DNA of 33,863 nt from Rugosibacter sp. (GCA_004322535.1 SCUZ01000042.1:1-33863), one strand, 5' to 3'; positions 8,902 through 17,895 are shown, counted from the first letter of the stretch. Made by a program: numbers and translations. The notes: generated by a model not told the origin, from the letters alone.

Positions 8902-9807
8902 ATGAAACCCAGTCATTCAGAATTTCTGTCATTGCGCGGGCACCGCATGCATGTGCGCTGTTGGCAGGATGATCCGGCTGCGCCGTTGCTGGTCATGCTG
9001 CATGGCTGGGGCGATATGTCAGCCACCTGGCAGTTTGTGGTGGATAGTCTCGCGCAGGGCTGGCGTGTGCTGGCACCCGACTGGCGCGGGTTTGGGTTGT
9101 CCCAATGGAATGGTGGCAGTTACTGGTTTCCTGATTACGTGGCTGATCTCGATGCCTTGCTTGCACATTACTCGCCCACGGCACCGGTGCGCTTGGTGGC
9201 TCATAGCATGGGGGGCAATGTGGCTTGTCTGTATGCAGGGCTGCGTCCAGAGCGTGTGGCGGGGCTGGTCAATCTCGAAGGCTTGGGGCTGCCTGATTGC
9301 CCGGCGACAGAAGCGCCGATACGCTATGCAAAGTGGTTGTTGCAAACACGCGATGTACAAGGGAGAGGGTTTCGCCCGTATCCCGATTATGCTGCCCTGG
9401 CGGCGCGTTTGCAGAATGATAATCCGCGTTTGTCCGTTGCACAGGCAGCGTTTCTTGCAGCCCATCTGGGTGCGGAGAAAACAACCAGTGACGGGCAGCG
9501 GGAAATCCGTCTGGCGATTGATCCCTGTCATCGCTGGCCGAATCCTGTTCCGTATCGGCTGAAAGAGGTCATGGCGATCTGGCAGCAGATGAAGGCACCT
9601 GTGCTCTGGGTAACTGCTGCAGAATCGATTGCATTCAAGCAGTTTCTTGATTTGGAGTCTGCCGACTATCGCCAGCGTATAGCATGTTTTCAGCAGATTC
9701 GTGAAGTCATGCTGCCGGATGCCGGGCACAATATGCAGCATGATCAGCCGCAGAAAGTGGCACAATTGATTGATGAATTTTTTGTGCGCGGAATTGCTGC
9801 GCAATGA
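8902..9807 (+). CDS. alpha/beta-hydrolase fold protein
   Basis: This is a 301-residue alpha/beta hydrolase. The oxyanion region is HGWGD (34-38), the nucleophile elbow AHSMGG has Ser102, and the catalytic His lies in DAGHNMQHDQP near the end. A cap region sits between the core halves, as in esterases and epoxide-hydrolase relatives. Substrate is not deducible. ATG 8902 is used; GTG 8896 is in frame two codons earlier, and neither has a clear ribosome site. It heads a closely packed plus-strand run: the next gene starts 8 bp after its stop. Confidence 0.85.
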   Translation: MKPSHSEFLSLRGHRMHVRCWQDDPAAPLLVMLHGWGDMSATWQFVVDSLAQGWRVLAPDWRGFGLSQWNGGSYWFPDYVADLDALLAHYSPTAPVRLVAHSMGGNVACLYAGLRPERVAGLVNLEGLGLPDCPATEAPIRYAKWLLQTRDVQGRGFRPYPDYAALAARLQNDNPRLSVAQAAFLAAHLGAEKTTSDGQREIRLAIDPCHRWPNPVPYRLKEVMAIWQQMKAPVLWVTAAESIAFKQFLDLESADYRQRIACFQQIREVMLPDAGHNMQHDQPQKVAQLIDEFFVRGIAAQ

Positions 9808-9814
9808 GAGCAAA

Positions 9815-10657
9815 ATGAAAGCCATTAACGCCGATCTACACTGCCATTCCAATTTGTCGGATGGCATGCTGGCACCGACCGAGGTAGTGCGCCGCGCGCA
9901 TGAAAACGGTGTGGAATTACTGGCGCTGACCGATCATGATGAATTGAGCGGCCTGCCCGAGGCGCGTGCAACGGCAGATGAGTTGGGCTTGCGCTTTATT
10001 GATGGCGTGGAAATCTCGATTTCCTGGGGCGATGACCAGACAGTGCATATTCTCGGGCTGGCGATTGATCCCGCGAATGCCGCATTGCAGGCTGGCTTGC
10101 AAAAAGTGCGTAGCGGGCGCGACGCACGTGCCGCAGAGATGGCGGCGGAACTGGACAAGGTCGGCATACATGGCGCTTATGCAGGCGCGCTGCGGTATGC
10201 GGGTAATCCGGCCATGATCAGCCGTGCGCATTTCGCCCGCTACATCGTCGAGCAGGGGCGTGCGAAAGATACCAAAACTGTGTTCGATCACTGGCTAGCG
10301 AAGGGCAAGCCGGGCTATGTGGCGCATTCATGGGCGACGCTGGAAGATTCGGTTGCCTGGATAGTCGGCGCTGGTGGTACGGCGGTGATTGCCCATCCGG
10401 CGCGTTATCGATTAACCCGAGCACAGCGCCGGAAGTTGTTCACCACCTTTCGTGATCTGGGCGGGCGGGGCATTGAGGTGCTGTCCGGTGCACAAGGGCC
10501 GGAAGAGGCCAAAGAGTTTGCCAGCGTCTGTCGCGAGTTCGGATTTTTGGCGTCGCGCGGTTCGGATTTTCATGGTCCGGGCGAAAGCTGGATGGATCTG
10601 GGCAAATTGCCGGATTTGCCTGAAGATTTGACGCCCGTCTGGGCACAGTGGAATTAA
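9815..10657 (+). CDS. rnm: PHP-domain 3',5'-nucleoside bisphosphate phosphatase / RNase AM
   Basis: This is a PHP-family metallophosphoesterase of 280 residues, orthologous by appearance and position to E. coli YciV. That family is known to hydrolyse pAp-like nucleotides and to trim 5' ends of rRNA. Metal-binding motifs are DLHCHSNLSDG (7-17), LTDHDE (39-43), GVEIS, HPARY and GSDFHGPG near the C terminus. ATG 9815 is chosen because it opens directly into the first metal motif, follows a short GAGAG purine run and avoids overlap with the hydrolase; an upstream ATG at 9770 would overlap that gene. yciO and trpS follow, as in related genomes. Confidence 0.88.
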   Translation: MKAINADLHCHSNLSDGMLAPTEVVRRAHENGVELLALTDHDELSGLPEARATADELGLRFIDGVEISISWGDDQTVHILGLAIDPANAALQAGLQKVRSGRDARAAEMAAELDKVGIHGAYAGALRYAGNPAMISRAHFARYIVEQGRAKDTKTVFDHWLAKGKPGYVAHSWATLEDSVAWIVGAGGTAVIAHPARYRLTRAQRRKLFTTFRDLGGRGIEVLSGAQGPEEAKEFASVCREFGFLASRGSDFHGPGESWMDLGKLPDLPEDLTPVWAQWN

Positions 10658-10672
10658 AAGCGGGGTTGATTT

Positions 10673-11299
10673 TTGGCACAACTATTTCAGATTCACCCCG
10701 AGCACCCGCAACCACGCCTGATTAAACAGGCTGCAGAGATTCTGCGTAGTGGAGGTCTGTTGGCGGTACCGACAGATGCTGCGTATTCGTTGGTCGGCGT
10801 GACGGGTTATGCGCCTTTGCTGGATCGTATCCGTGCCATTCGCGGCGTCGACGAACGGCATCATTTCACGCTGATGTGTCGCGATCTTTCCGAAATTGCA
10901 AAATATGCGCGGGTGGATAACACGCAATTCCGGCTGCTCAAGGCGGCTACGCCGGGCAGCTATACCTTTATTCTTGAAGCCACGAAAGAGCTGCCGCGCC
11001 GCTTGCTGCATCCCAAGCGAAAAACCATTGGCTTGCGCGTGCCAGATCATCCCGTCGTGTTGGCGTTGCTGGCCGAACTGGACGAACCGCTACTCAGCTC
11101 AACGCTGATTCTGCCGGGTGACGAGCACCCGTTGGCCGATGCAGACGCGATTCGCGAACGGCTGGAAAAGCAGCTGGATGTGGTGATTGATGCAGGGCCC
11201 TGCGGCATCGAGATGACCACGGTGATCAATCTAACGGGTGATCATCCCGAGCTGATTCGTGCCGGGTGTGGGCCGCTGGCCCCTTGCGGGCTGGCGTGA
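10673..11299 (+). CDS. yciO: YciO/YrdC/Sua5-family protein
   Basis: This is a 208-residue protein of the YrdC-like dsRNA-binding fold, YciO branch. It begins MAQLFQIHPEHPQPRLIKQAAEILRSGGLLAVPTDAAYSLV, the standard opening with TDxxYSL. YciO is a paralogue of the TsaC/Sua5 threonylcarbamoyl-AMP synthases; its own role is not settled. The start codon is TTG at 10673, 15 bp after the previous stop, with GGGGTT upstream. Internal features include KTIGLRVPDHPV and LSSTLILPGDE. Confidence 0.9.
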   Translation: MAQLFQIHPEHPQPRLIKQAAEILRSGGLLAVPTDAAYSLVGVTGYAPLLDRIRAIRGVDERHHFTLMCRDLSEIAKYARVDNTQFRLLKAATPGSYTFILEATKELPRRLLHPKRKTIGLRVPDHPVVLALLAELDEPLLSSTLILPGDEHPLADADAIRERLEKQLDVVIDAGPCGIEMTTVINLTGDHPELIRAGCGPLAPCGLA

Positions 11300-11310
11300 T
11301 AGTCACTGTC

Positions 11311-11338
11311 TTGGCTGGTTTGGACCGTCTGGTAGAAT
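11311..11338 (+). promoter_or_regulatory. possible promoter for the site-2 protease-trpS segment
   Basis: TTGGCT (11311-11316) and TAGAAT (11333-11338) are separated by 16 bp and placed just before the protease ATG at 11348. The match is moderate, and read-through from yciO is also possible. Confidence 0.4.
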
Positions 11339-11347
11339 CCGCCTTTC

Positions 11348-11992
11348 ATGAATACTATCCAAACACTGGCGGTTTCCGCCTTGCCCGTGATTTTCGCCAT
11401 CACGTTGCACGAAGCTGCTCATGGCTATGCAGCACGCCACTTTGGCGACCCCACGGCATGGAAGCTGGGGCGTATCAGCCTCAATCCTCTACGTCATATT
11501 GACTTGGTGGGCACCCTGATTGTTCCCGGGGTGATTTTGTTGCTTTCCGGAGGTGGTATGTTGTTCGGCTGGGCCAAGCCCGTGCCGGTGGATTTTGGCA
11601 AATTACGTCGCCCCAAGCAGGACATGTTGTGGGTAGCAGCTGCCGGGCCGGCGGCAAATCTGGTAATGGCCTTGGCTTGGGCGTTGTTGTTCAAGGCAGT
11701 GCTTGGTTTTCCGGAAACCCTGTATTCGGAGGCGTTGCGCGAAATGGCCAAGGTGGGTATTGGGATCAATGGCGTATTGATGCTGCTGAATTTATTGCCC
11801 TTGCCGCCGCTGGATGGTGGACGCATTGCAGTGAGCTTGTTGCCACCGCGCGCGGCGTGGAAATTTTCTCAGCTTGAGCGCTGGGGGCTGCCTATTCTTC
11901 TTGCACTGCTGTTTTTAGGCGGCCTGGATCGTATCTTGCGCCCCCTGTTGGACGTGTATTTCTCTTTGCTAACGAGTCTCTTCGGATTCTAG
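11348..11992 (+). CDS. site-2 protease family (M50) membrane metalloprotease
   Basis: This is a compact intramembrane metalloprotease of 214 residues. The zinc motif HEAAH is at 21-25 within a hydrophobic helix. The second ligand motif appears as NLLPLPPLDGGR, with D156. Four or five further hydrophobic segments are visible and there is no PDZ or CBS domain, so it belongs to the minimal YwhC-like group rather than the RseP type. Its substrate is unknown. It is located 13 bp before trpS, a neighbourhood common in betaproteobacteria. Confidence 0.9.
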   Translation: MNTIQTLAVSALPVIFAITLHEAAHGYAARHFGDPTAWKLGRISLNPLRHIDLVGTLIVPGVILLLSGGGMLFGWAKPVPVDFGKLRRPKQDMLWVAAAGPAANLVMALAWALLFKAVLGFPETLYSEALREMAKVGIGINGVLMLLNLLPLPPLDGGRIAVSLLPPRAAWKFSQLERWGLPILLALLFLGGLDRILRPLLDVYFSLLTSLFGF

Positions 11993-12004
11993 GTTTTTAC
12001 TATT

Positions 12005-13207
12005 ATGTACGCAGAAAAAGTTCTTTCCGGCATGCGCCCTACCGGGCGTTTGCATCTGGGCCACTATCACGGCGTATTGGCCAACTGGATCAAGTTGCAG
12101 CATGAATTCCCCTGCCTGTTTTTTGTCGCCGACTGGCATGCGCTAACCACGGCTTACGACGAGCCGGGCACGATAACCCAGAATACCTATGACATGGTGA
12201 TCGACTGGCTGGCGGCGGGTGTTGATCCGACGCAAGCCACAATTTTCATTCAGTCCAAAGTGCCGGAGCACGCCGAGCTGCATCTGTTGTTATCAATGAT
12301 GACGCCGCTGGGCTGGTTGGAGCGCGTGCCGACTTACAAGGATCAGCAGGAGAAGTTGACGCACAAGGATTTGACGACGTATGGCTTTCTTGGCTATCCC
12401 TTGTTGCAGGCGGCTGATATTCTGATTTATCGCGCCAATCGCGTGCCGGTGGGCGAAGATCAAGTACCACACATTGAGTTTACGCGTGAGATTGCGCGAC
12501 GCTTTAACCATCTGTATGGCCGCGAGCCAGACTTTGAAGGCAAGGCGCGGGAGGCGATGAAGCAACTGGGCAACAAGCGCGCCAAGCTTTATGAAGAGCT
12601 GCGCACACGGTATCAGGAGCAAGGTGAAGATGAGGCACTGAATGAGGCGCACGTGCTGTTGAATGAGGCGCAGAGCCTGTCTTTTGGCGATCGTGAGCGG
12701 TTGTTTGGCTGGCTGGAGGGCACGCGTAAAATGATCCTGGTCGAGCCTGATGCCTTGCTGACGGAGGCTTCGCGCATGCCCGGGCTGGATGGGCAAAAAA
12801 TGTCGAAGTCCTACGGCAATACGATTGCGCTGCGTGAAGATGCAGGCTCCATCACCAAAAAAATTCGCACCATGCAGACCGATCCGCAGCGTGTGCGACG
12901 CACCGATCCGGGCGACCCGGACAAGTGCCCCGTGTGGCAATTACACCAGATTTACTCGGATAATGCGGTCAAGCAATGGGTGCAAACGGGCTGTCGTTCA
13001 GCCGGGATAGGCTGCATTGAATGCAAGCAACCTGTGATCGACGCGGTGCTAAAGGAACAGGAGCCGATGCGCGAGCGAGCAAAAATGTATGAGGAAGACC
13101 CGCAACTCGTTAAGAATATCATTGCCGACGGGTGTGAAAAAGCACGCAAGCTGGCGCAAGAGACGATGCGTGATGTGCGCGAAGCCATAGGAATTGATTA
13201 CTCGTGA
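12005..13207 (+). CDS. trpS: tryptophanyl-tRNA synthetase, long form
   Basis: This class I aminoacyl-tRNA synthetase charges tRNA-Trp. The HIGH-type motif is HLGHYHG from residue 17, and KMSKS is at 265-269. It has 400 residues, about 65 more than E. coli TrpS. The extra part lies before KMSKS, roughly residues 173-255 (FEGKAREAMKQLGN through LLTEASRMPG), and is typical of the long TrpS of betaproteobacteria. Its stop codon overlaps the scpA start. Confidence 0.96.
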   Translation: MYAEKVLSGMRPTGRLHLGHYHGVLANWIKLQHEFPCLFFVADWHALTTAYDEPGTITQNTYDMVIDWLAAGVDPTQATIFIQSKVPEHAELHLLLSMMTPLGWLERVPTYKDQQEKLTHKDLTTYGFLGYPLLQAADILIYRANRVPVGEDQVPHIEFTREIARRFNHLYGREPDFEGKAREAMKQLGNKRAKLYEELRTRYQEQGEDEALNEAHVLLNEAQSLSFGDRERLFGWLEGTRKMILVEPDALLTEASRMPGLDGQKMSKSYGNTIALREDAGSITKKIRTMQTDPQRVRRTDPGDPDKCPVWQLHQIYSDNAVKQWVQTGCRSAGIGCIECKQPVIDAVLKEQEPMRERAKMYEEDPQLVKNIIADGCEKARKLAQETMRDVREAIGIDYS

Positions 13208-14058
13208 TGCAGACTTTGAATAATGCGTTAGTCAGCGTTGGCGCCGTCTCACCAGCGCCGACTTTTATTGATGCGTTACTCCTGCCTCATCTGCCCAAAG
13301 TCTACGGCGAAGTGATGACCGAGATGCCGCGTGATCTTTACATCCCGCCGGATGCACTGGAAATCATTCTCGAATCTTTTGAAGGCCCGCTGGATTTATT
13401 GTTGTACCTGATACGCCGCGCCAATATCAATGTGCTGGATATTCCGATGGCACCGTTGACAGTGCAGTATCTGGCCTATGTTGAAGCCATGCGCAAACAC
13501 AACCTCGAGCTGGCGGCCGAGTATCTGCTCATGGCAGCGATGCTGATCGAGATCAAGTCGCGCATGTTGTTACCCCGCATTCCGCGGACTGAAGAAGGTG
13601 AAACAGAAGATCCGCGCGCCGAGCTGGTGCGCCGTCTGGTCGAGTATGAACGGATGAAAGCCGCGGCTGCCCAGCTGGAAGAATTACCCCAGGTCGGGAG
13701 AGATTTTGAGTGGGTTACGGTTTGGATTGCAGACAAAGTAGTCGAGCGTCAGCCGGAAGTGAGTCTGCATGATTTGCAGTTGGCGTGGCTTTCGCTCATG
13801 AATCAAGTGAAAAACCATCAGCATCACAAAATTCATCGCGAGGAGTTGTCGGTGCGGGAGCACATGAGCCTCATTTTGCGCCGCTTGCAAGGCGGCGACT
13901 ACGTGTTGTTTGAACAACTGTTCGATTTGACACTTGGCGCGCCTGGACTGGTTGTCAGCTTTCTTGCCATGCTTGAGCTTGCCCGCGAAGCGATGGTGGA
14001 AATTACGCAAAATGAAGCACTGGCGCCGATTTATGTGAGATTGCCTGAGGTTGGATGA
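13204..14058 (+). CDS. scpA: segregation and condensation protein A
   Basis: This is the kleisin subunit of the SMC-ScpAB condensin, which links SMC heads and compacts the nucleoid. The conserved region starts at KVYGEVMTEMPRDLYIPPDALEI and includes EGPLDLLLYLIRRANINVLDIPMAPLT and ELAAEYLLMAAMLIEIKSRMLLP. The C-terminal winged helix ends near YVRLPEVG. The start is GTG 13204 or ATG 13207, overlapping the trpS stop; ATG 13315 is internal and would cut conserved residues. The variable N terminus contains a 16-residue stretch (about residues 10-25) encoded by an apparent repeat insertion; see 13223-13278. scpB overlaps its stop codon. Confidence 0.93.
   Translation: MMQTLNNALVSVGAVSPAPTFIDALLLPHLPKVYGEVMTEMPRDLYIPPDALEIILESFEGPLDLLLYLIRRANINVLDIPMAPLTVQYLAYVEAMRKHNLELAAEYLLMAAMLIEIKSRMLLPRIPRTEEGETEDPRAELVRRLVEYERMKAAAAQLEELPQVGRDFEWVTVWIADKVVERQPEVSLHDLQLAWLSLMNQVKNHQHHKIHREELSVREHMSLILRRLQGGDYVLFEQLFDLTLGAPGLVVSFLAMLELAREAMVEITQNEALAPIYVRLPEVG
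13223..13278. mobile_element. miniature repeat insertion with 8-bp direct repeats inside scpA
   Basis: ATGCGTTA occurs at 13223-13230 and again at 13271-13278. Between them lie 40 bp that contain a near-identical copy of the dispersed repeat (13242-13266, minus orientation) and a stem GTTGGCGC/GCGCCGAC. Insert plus one flank is 48 bp, 16 codons, so the scpA frame is kept. The arrangement fits insertion of a short element with target-site duplication in the variable leader of scpA. Only this copy shows clean flanking repeats. Confidence 0.6.
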
Positions 14059-14732
14059 TGCAGGAACTGTATACGCCTGATGATTACAAGCGCGTGCTTG
14101 AAACCGTCTTGTTAGTTGCGGCAGAACCTTTGCCTTTGTCTGAGCTGAAAAAACTTTTTGATGAAACATTTGATGACGAAACATGGCAGATATTGCTGGA
14201 CGATTTACGACGTGACTGGTCCGGCCGCGGTGTTGAATTGGTACGCCTGGCTTCTGGCTGGCGTTTTCAGACACGCTCCGAATATCAGGCTTATGTTGCC
14301 CGGCTGAAAAACGAAAAAGCGCCCAAGTATTCACGTGCCGTGATGGAGACGCTGTCGATTATTGCGTATCGCCAGCCAGTGACGCGAGGTGATATTGAAG
14401 ATGTTCGGGGTGTAGCGGTGTCGCCCAATATATTGAAAACACTTGAATCACGTGGCTGGATTGATGTGGTTGGCCATCGCGATACACCGGGCAGGCCCGC
14501 GCTTTACGCCACCACAAAAGTATTTCTGGATGACCTTGGTTTGCGTAGCTTGACCGAGTTACCGCCATTGAGTGAAATTGAACGCGTCATGAATACTCAA
14601 CCGAATCAGGCGGTACTGACGGGTGATTTTGTTGCCTCGGTAAGTGAAATGATGAGTGAAAATATAAGCAAAGACATTGCCGACACTACCGAACCGGTAA
14701 TTCGCAGTGAAAGTACATTACCGACAGAATGA
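14055..14732 (+). CDS. scpB: segregation and condensation protein B
   Basis: This is the tandem winged-helix partner of ScpA in the SMC condensin, 225 residues. Typical features are LETVLLVAAEPLPLSELKKLF at the start and AVMETLSIIAYRQPVTRGDIEDVRGVAVS in the second winged helix, then LESRGWIDVVGHRDTPGRPALYATT. ATG 14055 or ATG 14058 may serve, overlapping the scpA stop codon (translational coupling). The C-terminal 60 residues are acidic and low in conservation. Confidence 0.94.
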   Translation: MMQELYTPDDYKRVLETVLLVAAEPLPLSELKKLFDETFDDETWQILLDDLRRDWSGRGVELVRLASGWRFQTRSEYQAYVARLKNEKAPKYSRAVMETLSIIAYRQPVTRGDIEDVRGVAVSPNILKTLESRGWIDVVGHRDTPGRPALYATTKVFLDDLGLRSLTELPPLSEIERVMNTQPNQAVLTGDFVASVSEMMSENISKDIADTTEPVIRSESTLPTE

Positions 14733-14760
14733 TGAAACAGAGGTTCGCCCGCAGGGCACC

Positions 14761-15816
14761 ATGAAAAAACCAGGCACTTCCGTTACACCATCCAGAGCCC
14801 AGCGGAGTAGCTTGCCGCGTAAGCCAGTTAATTCGACTAAGCCGCGCAAGGCCACCCCTTTTCGTACTGCGCAAGAGGGCTCCCGCGCATTGGTTGATGC
14901 TCGCAATGACAGCGCAGGAGCACGACAGACCACGCCGCAAATTCAAGGTGGGAGGGGTAATCATGTTGTTTTTAGTGATCCGCCAAAATTGCAAAAAGCA
15001 TTGGCAGATGCCGGACACGGCTCGCGTCGAGAAATTGAAGAGTGGATTATTGCGGGGCGCGTTAACGTCAACGGCGAGCCCGCGCATATTGGGCAGCGGG
15101 TAGGTCCGGACGACAAAATTCGACTGAATGGCAAGCTGGTTCAGCTTAAGTTCTCGCACCGCTTGCCGCGCGTGGTGATGTACCACAAGCCCGAAGGTGA
15201 AATTGTTTCCAAGGATGATCCTCAGGGACGGCCGAGTGTCTTCACTAAACTGCCTCGCCTAAGGAATGGGCGATGGATTTCCATCGGGCGGCTGGATTTC
15301 AATTCCTGTGGGTTGCTGTTATTTACCAACGATGGCGGTTTGGCGCAGCGGATGATGCATCCAAAATATCAAATCGAACGTGAGTATGCCGTGCGCGTTT
15401 TGGGCGAGGCAACGCCAGAGGTTTTGGAGCGCTTGCGTCAGGGGGTGCAGTTGGAGGATGGGTTGGCGCACTTTAATTTGATTGTTGAATCCGGCGGCGA
15501 AGGCGCTAACCGCTGGTATCGCGTGGCCCTTTCGGAAGGACGTAATCGCGAAGTGAGGCGCATGTTCGAGGCTGTTGGCTTAACCGTGAGTCGCTTGATG
15601 CGTGTGCGCTATGGCCCTGTCCAGTTGCCGCCTCGTTTGAAGCGAGGGCAGTCCCGCGACTTGGAGCCTGGCGAGGTCGAAGCCTTGATGAAGCTCTTGC
15701 CCCCAGAACAAAAAACCGGAATATCACGACCTTTGCCCAGTGAAGAAGGTTTCGATGACCTGAGTTTCATGTCGGATGATGACGCAAGCGATCGAATTGA
15801 TTTTGCAGAGAAATGA
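14761..15816 (+). CDS. rluB: 23S rRNA pseudouridine synthase, RluB type
   Basis: This is an RsuA-family pseudouridine synthase, expected to modify U2605 of 23S rRNA. After a basic unstructured leader of about 75 residues comes the S4 RNA-binding domain (76-123, KLQKALADAGHGSRREIEEWI). The catalytic motif GRLDFNSCGLLLFTNDG has Asp179. The family end motif GRNREVRRMFEAVGLTVSRLMRVRYG is present. ATG 14761, with CAGGG before it, is preferred; GTG 14707 is in frame but lies inside scpB. scpA-scpB-rluB is a widespread order. Confidence 0.9.
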   Translation: MKKPGTSVTPSRAQRSSLPRKPVNSTKPRKATPFRTAQEGSRALVDARNDSAGARQTTPQIQGGRGNHVVFSDPPKLQKALADAGHGSRREIEEWIIAGRVNVNGEPAHIGQRVGPDDKIRLNGKLVQLKFSHRLPRVVMYHKPEGEIVSKDDPQGRPSVFTKLPRLRNGRWISIGRLDFNSCGLLLFTNDGGLAQRMMHPKYQIEREYAVRVLGEATPEVLERLRQGVQLEDGLAHFNLIVESGGEGANRWYRVALSEGRNREVRRMFEAVGLTVSRLMRVRYGPVQLPPRLKRGQSRDLEPGEVEALMKLLPPEQKTGISRPLPSEEGFDDLSFMSDDDASDRIDFAEK

Positions 15817-15822
15817 GGCCTC

Positions 15823-15831
15823 TGCTATAAT
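15823..15831 (+). promoter_or_regulatory. extended -10 promoter of the rimP-nusA-infB operon
   Basis: TGCTATAAT is a consensus extended -10 element placed just after the rluB stop codon. The -35 region (TTGCAG at 15803-15808) is weak, as is normal for extended -10 promoters. Inverted repeats overlap the core: GCAGAG/CTCTGC (15805-15810, 15820-15825) and the palindrome GAGGCCTC (15815-15822), so an operator is possible. The predicted start is near 15838. Confidence 0.65.
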
Positions 15832-15870
15832 TTCGCTCCTTTAGTTGGCACCGTTCTCGGGAGAGAAAAG

Positions 15871-15898
15871 AATGGGCTTTTCAGCCCATTTTTTATTT
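15871..15898 (+). terminator. attenuator-like terminator in the rimP-nusA leader
   Basis: AATGGGCT (15871-15878) and AGCCCATT (15883-15890) pair around TTTC, followed by a T6 run and more T residues. It lies between the extended -10 promoter and rimP, so transcripts must read through it to reach nusA and infB. A small hairpin (TTCTC/GAGAA) precedes it. Without read-through a short RNA of about 60 nt would be made. Confidence 0.75.
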
Positions 15899-15921
15899 GT
15901 CGAACGGATGTGTGTGTGCGA

Positions 15922-16383
15922 ATGCAGCTTAATGATTTAATTGAGAAAACTGTGGTTGGCTTGGGGTTTGAGCTCGTTGAAGTGGAATCGAGCCCACGCG
16001 CCAGGCTGTTGCGCGTCTTTATTGATCATCTTGAAACGGATGATCAGGCGGTGCGTGGCATCAGTGTGGATGACTGTTCTGCCGTGAGCCATCAGCTGAC
16101 CCATGTTTTCATGGTTGAAAATATTGATTACGATCGGCTGGAGGTGTCCTCGCCCGGGTTGGATCGTGCGTTGACCAAAGCGGCAGATTTTCGTCGGTTT
16201 ACAGGCTGTGAGATTCAGCTGAAATTGCGTGTTCCGCTAGGTAATCAGCGTAATTTCAAGGGCGTCATTGAAGCCGTGGCGGGTGAAGAAGGTACAGAAG
16301 TTTTTAGTCTGCGAGTTGAAAATGTACTGCATGAGATTGCGCTAGCTAACGTGGATCGAGCGCGTTTAGTGCCAACATTCTGA
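15922..16383 (+). CDS. rimP: ribosome maturation factor RimP
   Basis: This protein of about 153 residues is needed for 30S subunit assembly. The start [22 protein letters not shown] and the block [35 protein letters not shown] identify it; the SPGLDR motif is diagnostic. ATG 15922 fits homologues; in-frame GTG codons at 15910 and 15916 are alternatives and no strong ribosome site is visible. nusA begins 20 bp after its stop, the standard order. Confidence 0.93.
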   Translation: MQLNDLIEKTVVGLGFELVEVESSPRARLLRVFIDHLETDDQAVRGISVDDCSAVSHQLTHVFMVENIDYDRLEVSSPGLDRALTKAADFRRFTGCEIQLKLRVPLGNQRNFKGVIEAVAGEEGTEVFSLRVENVLHEIALANVDRARLVPTF

Positions 16384-16403
16384 ATATTGTCGGAGAACCA
16401 CCT

Positions 16404-17885
16404 ATGAGCCGTGAATTGTTACTGTTGGTTGATGCTTTGGCCCGCGAGAAAAATGTCGCCAGAGATATCGTGTTTGATGCGCTAGAGCAAGCGCTCGCGC
16501 AAGCGACTAAGAAGCGCGTCAACGATGAGGCTGATATCCGCGTCGAAATTGATCACGAAACTGGTGAGTACGAGGCGTTCCGTCGTTGGTTGGTTGTCGA
16601 GGATAGTGCAGTAGAAAATCCTGAGGTGCAAAAGGGGTTGAAGGAAGCTCAGCTGGAAATTTCGGATATCGGGCTCGAAGAGTACATCGAAGAGGCAATG
16701 GAGCCCATCGATTTTGGTCGTATCGGCGCTCAGGCCGCCAAGCAAGTCATTCTGCAAAAAATTCGAGATGCCGAACGCGAGCAGATGTTAAATGATTTCC
16801 TTGAGCGTAAGGAACATCTCGTCAGTGGTACGGTTAAGCGGTTGGATCGTGGTAGCGCAATCATTGAGGTAGGGCGCATTGAGGCTTTGTTGCCGCGTGA
16901 TCAGATGATCCCCAAAGAAAATCTTCGTCCCGGCGACCGCGTGCGCGCTTGGCTGATGAAGATTGACCGACAGGCGCGAGGCCCGCAGTTGATTTTGTCG
17001 CGCACCGCACCTGATTTCATCATGAAGCTGTTCGAGCTTGAAGTCCCTGAGATTGAAGATGGATTGCTTGAGATCAAGGCGGCCGCACGTGACGCCGGTA
17101 TGCGGGCAAAAATTGCAGTGAAATCAAATGATCCTCGTGTTGATCCTATCGGCACTTGCGTTGGTATGCGTGGTTCGCGGGTCACCGCAGTCACCAATGA
17201 GTTGTCTGGCGAGCGTGTTGACATCATCAATTGGTCGGCAGACCCGGCCCAGTTCGTGATCGGCGCTTTAGCTCCGGCGGAAGTGCAGAGCATCATGGTG
17301 GATGAAGAAAAGCATGCAATGGATGTGGTCGTGGATGAAGCCAATCTTGCCATTGCCATTGGTCGCGGCGGGCAAAATGTACGTTTGGCTTCGGAGCTGA
17401 CGGGCTGGACCATCAATTTGATGACCGTTGAGCAGTCGCAAGAAAAGTCAGCTTCTGAATCTGAATCGATTCGCGCTTTGTTTGTGGCAAAGCTCGATGT
17501 TGATGAAGAAGTGGCGAATATTCTGATTGAAGAAGGGTTTTCTTCGTTAGAGGAAATTGCTTACGTGCCGTTAGCAGAAATGCTTGAAATTGATGCATTT
17601 GATGAAGTGGTGGTGAATGAGTTGCGTGAGCGTGCGCGTAATGTTTTATTAACTGCAGCCATCGTGGATGAAGAGCAACTGGATAAAGTATCTGAAGACC
17701 TGCTCGCATTAAAGGGGATGGATGCTGGGCTGGCGGCAAAGCTGGCGAAGAACGGGGTTACGGATCGTGAGGCATTGGCAGATCTGGCAGTCGATGAGTT
17801 AATTGAAATGACTGGGATGGACGCTGATCAAGCAAAAGACTTGATTGTCGTTGCGCGTGCCCATTGGTTCGCTGAGGAAGAATGA
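16404..17885 (+). CDS. nusA: transcription termination/antitermination factor NusA
   Basis: This RNA polymerase-binding factor controls pausing, termination and antitermination. It has 493 residues. The N-terminal RNAP-binding domain starts [18 protein letters not shown], the S1 domain lies at roughly 137-190 ([20 protein letters not shown]), and the KH modules include [14 protein letters not shown] and [18 protein letters not shown]. Two acidic helix-hairpin-helix repeats (AR1 and AR2) fill the last 140 residues. A CGGAGAA ribosome site precedes the ATG. The leader terminator upstream of rimP offers an obvious route for autoregulation, as known in E. coli. Confidence 0.96.
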   Translation: MSRELLLLVDALAREKNVARDIVFDALEQALAQATKKRVNDEADIRVEIDHETGEYEAFRRWLVVEDSAVENPEVQKGLKEAQLEISDIGLEEYIEEAMEPIDFGRIGAQAAKQVILQKIRDAEREQMLNDFLERKEHLVSGTVKRLDRGSAIIEVGRIEALLPRDQMIPKENLRPGDRVRAWLMKIDRQARGPQLILSRTAPDFIMKLFELEVPEIEDGLLEIKAAARDAGMRAKIAVKSNDPRVDPIGTCVGMRGSRVTAVTNELSGERVDIINWSADPAQFVIGALAPAEVQSIMVDEEKHAMDVVVDEANLAIAIGRGGQNVRLASELTGWTINLMTVEQSQEKSASESESIRALFVAKLDVDEEVANILIEEGFSSLEEIAYVPLAEMLEIDAFDEVVVNELRERARNVLLTAAIVDEEQLDKVSEDLLALKGMDAGLAAKLAKNGVTDREALADLAVDELIEMTGMDADQAKDLIVVARAHWFAEEE

Positions 17886-17895
17886 GGGTAAAGGC

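Noticed and set aside
9019-9867. A 282-codon minus-strand frame across the hydrolase
   Set aside because: Antisense to a protein with a full catalytic triad; its composition is typical of a shadow frame.
10367-10387. GTCGGCGCTGGTGG-like stretch in the PHP gene resembling the repeat
   Set aside because: Only part of the core matches and it encodes a simple VGAGGTAV run; no flanking similarity.
17845-17895. Longer N terminus for infB
   Set aside because: It would overlap nusA and adds residues not seen in IF-2; the start at 17896 has a ribosome site.
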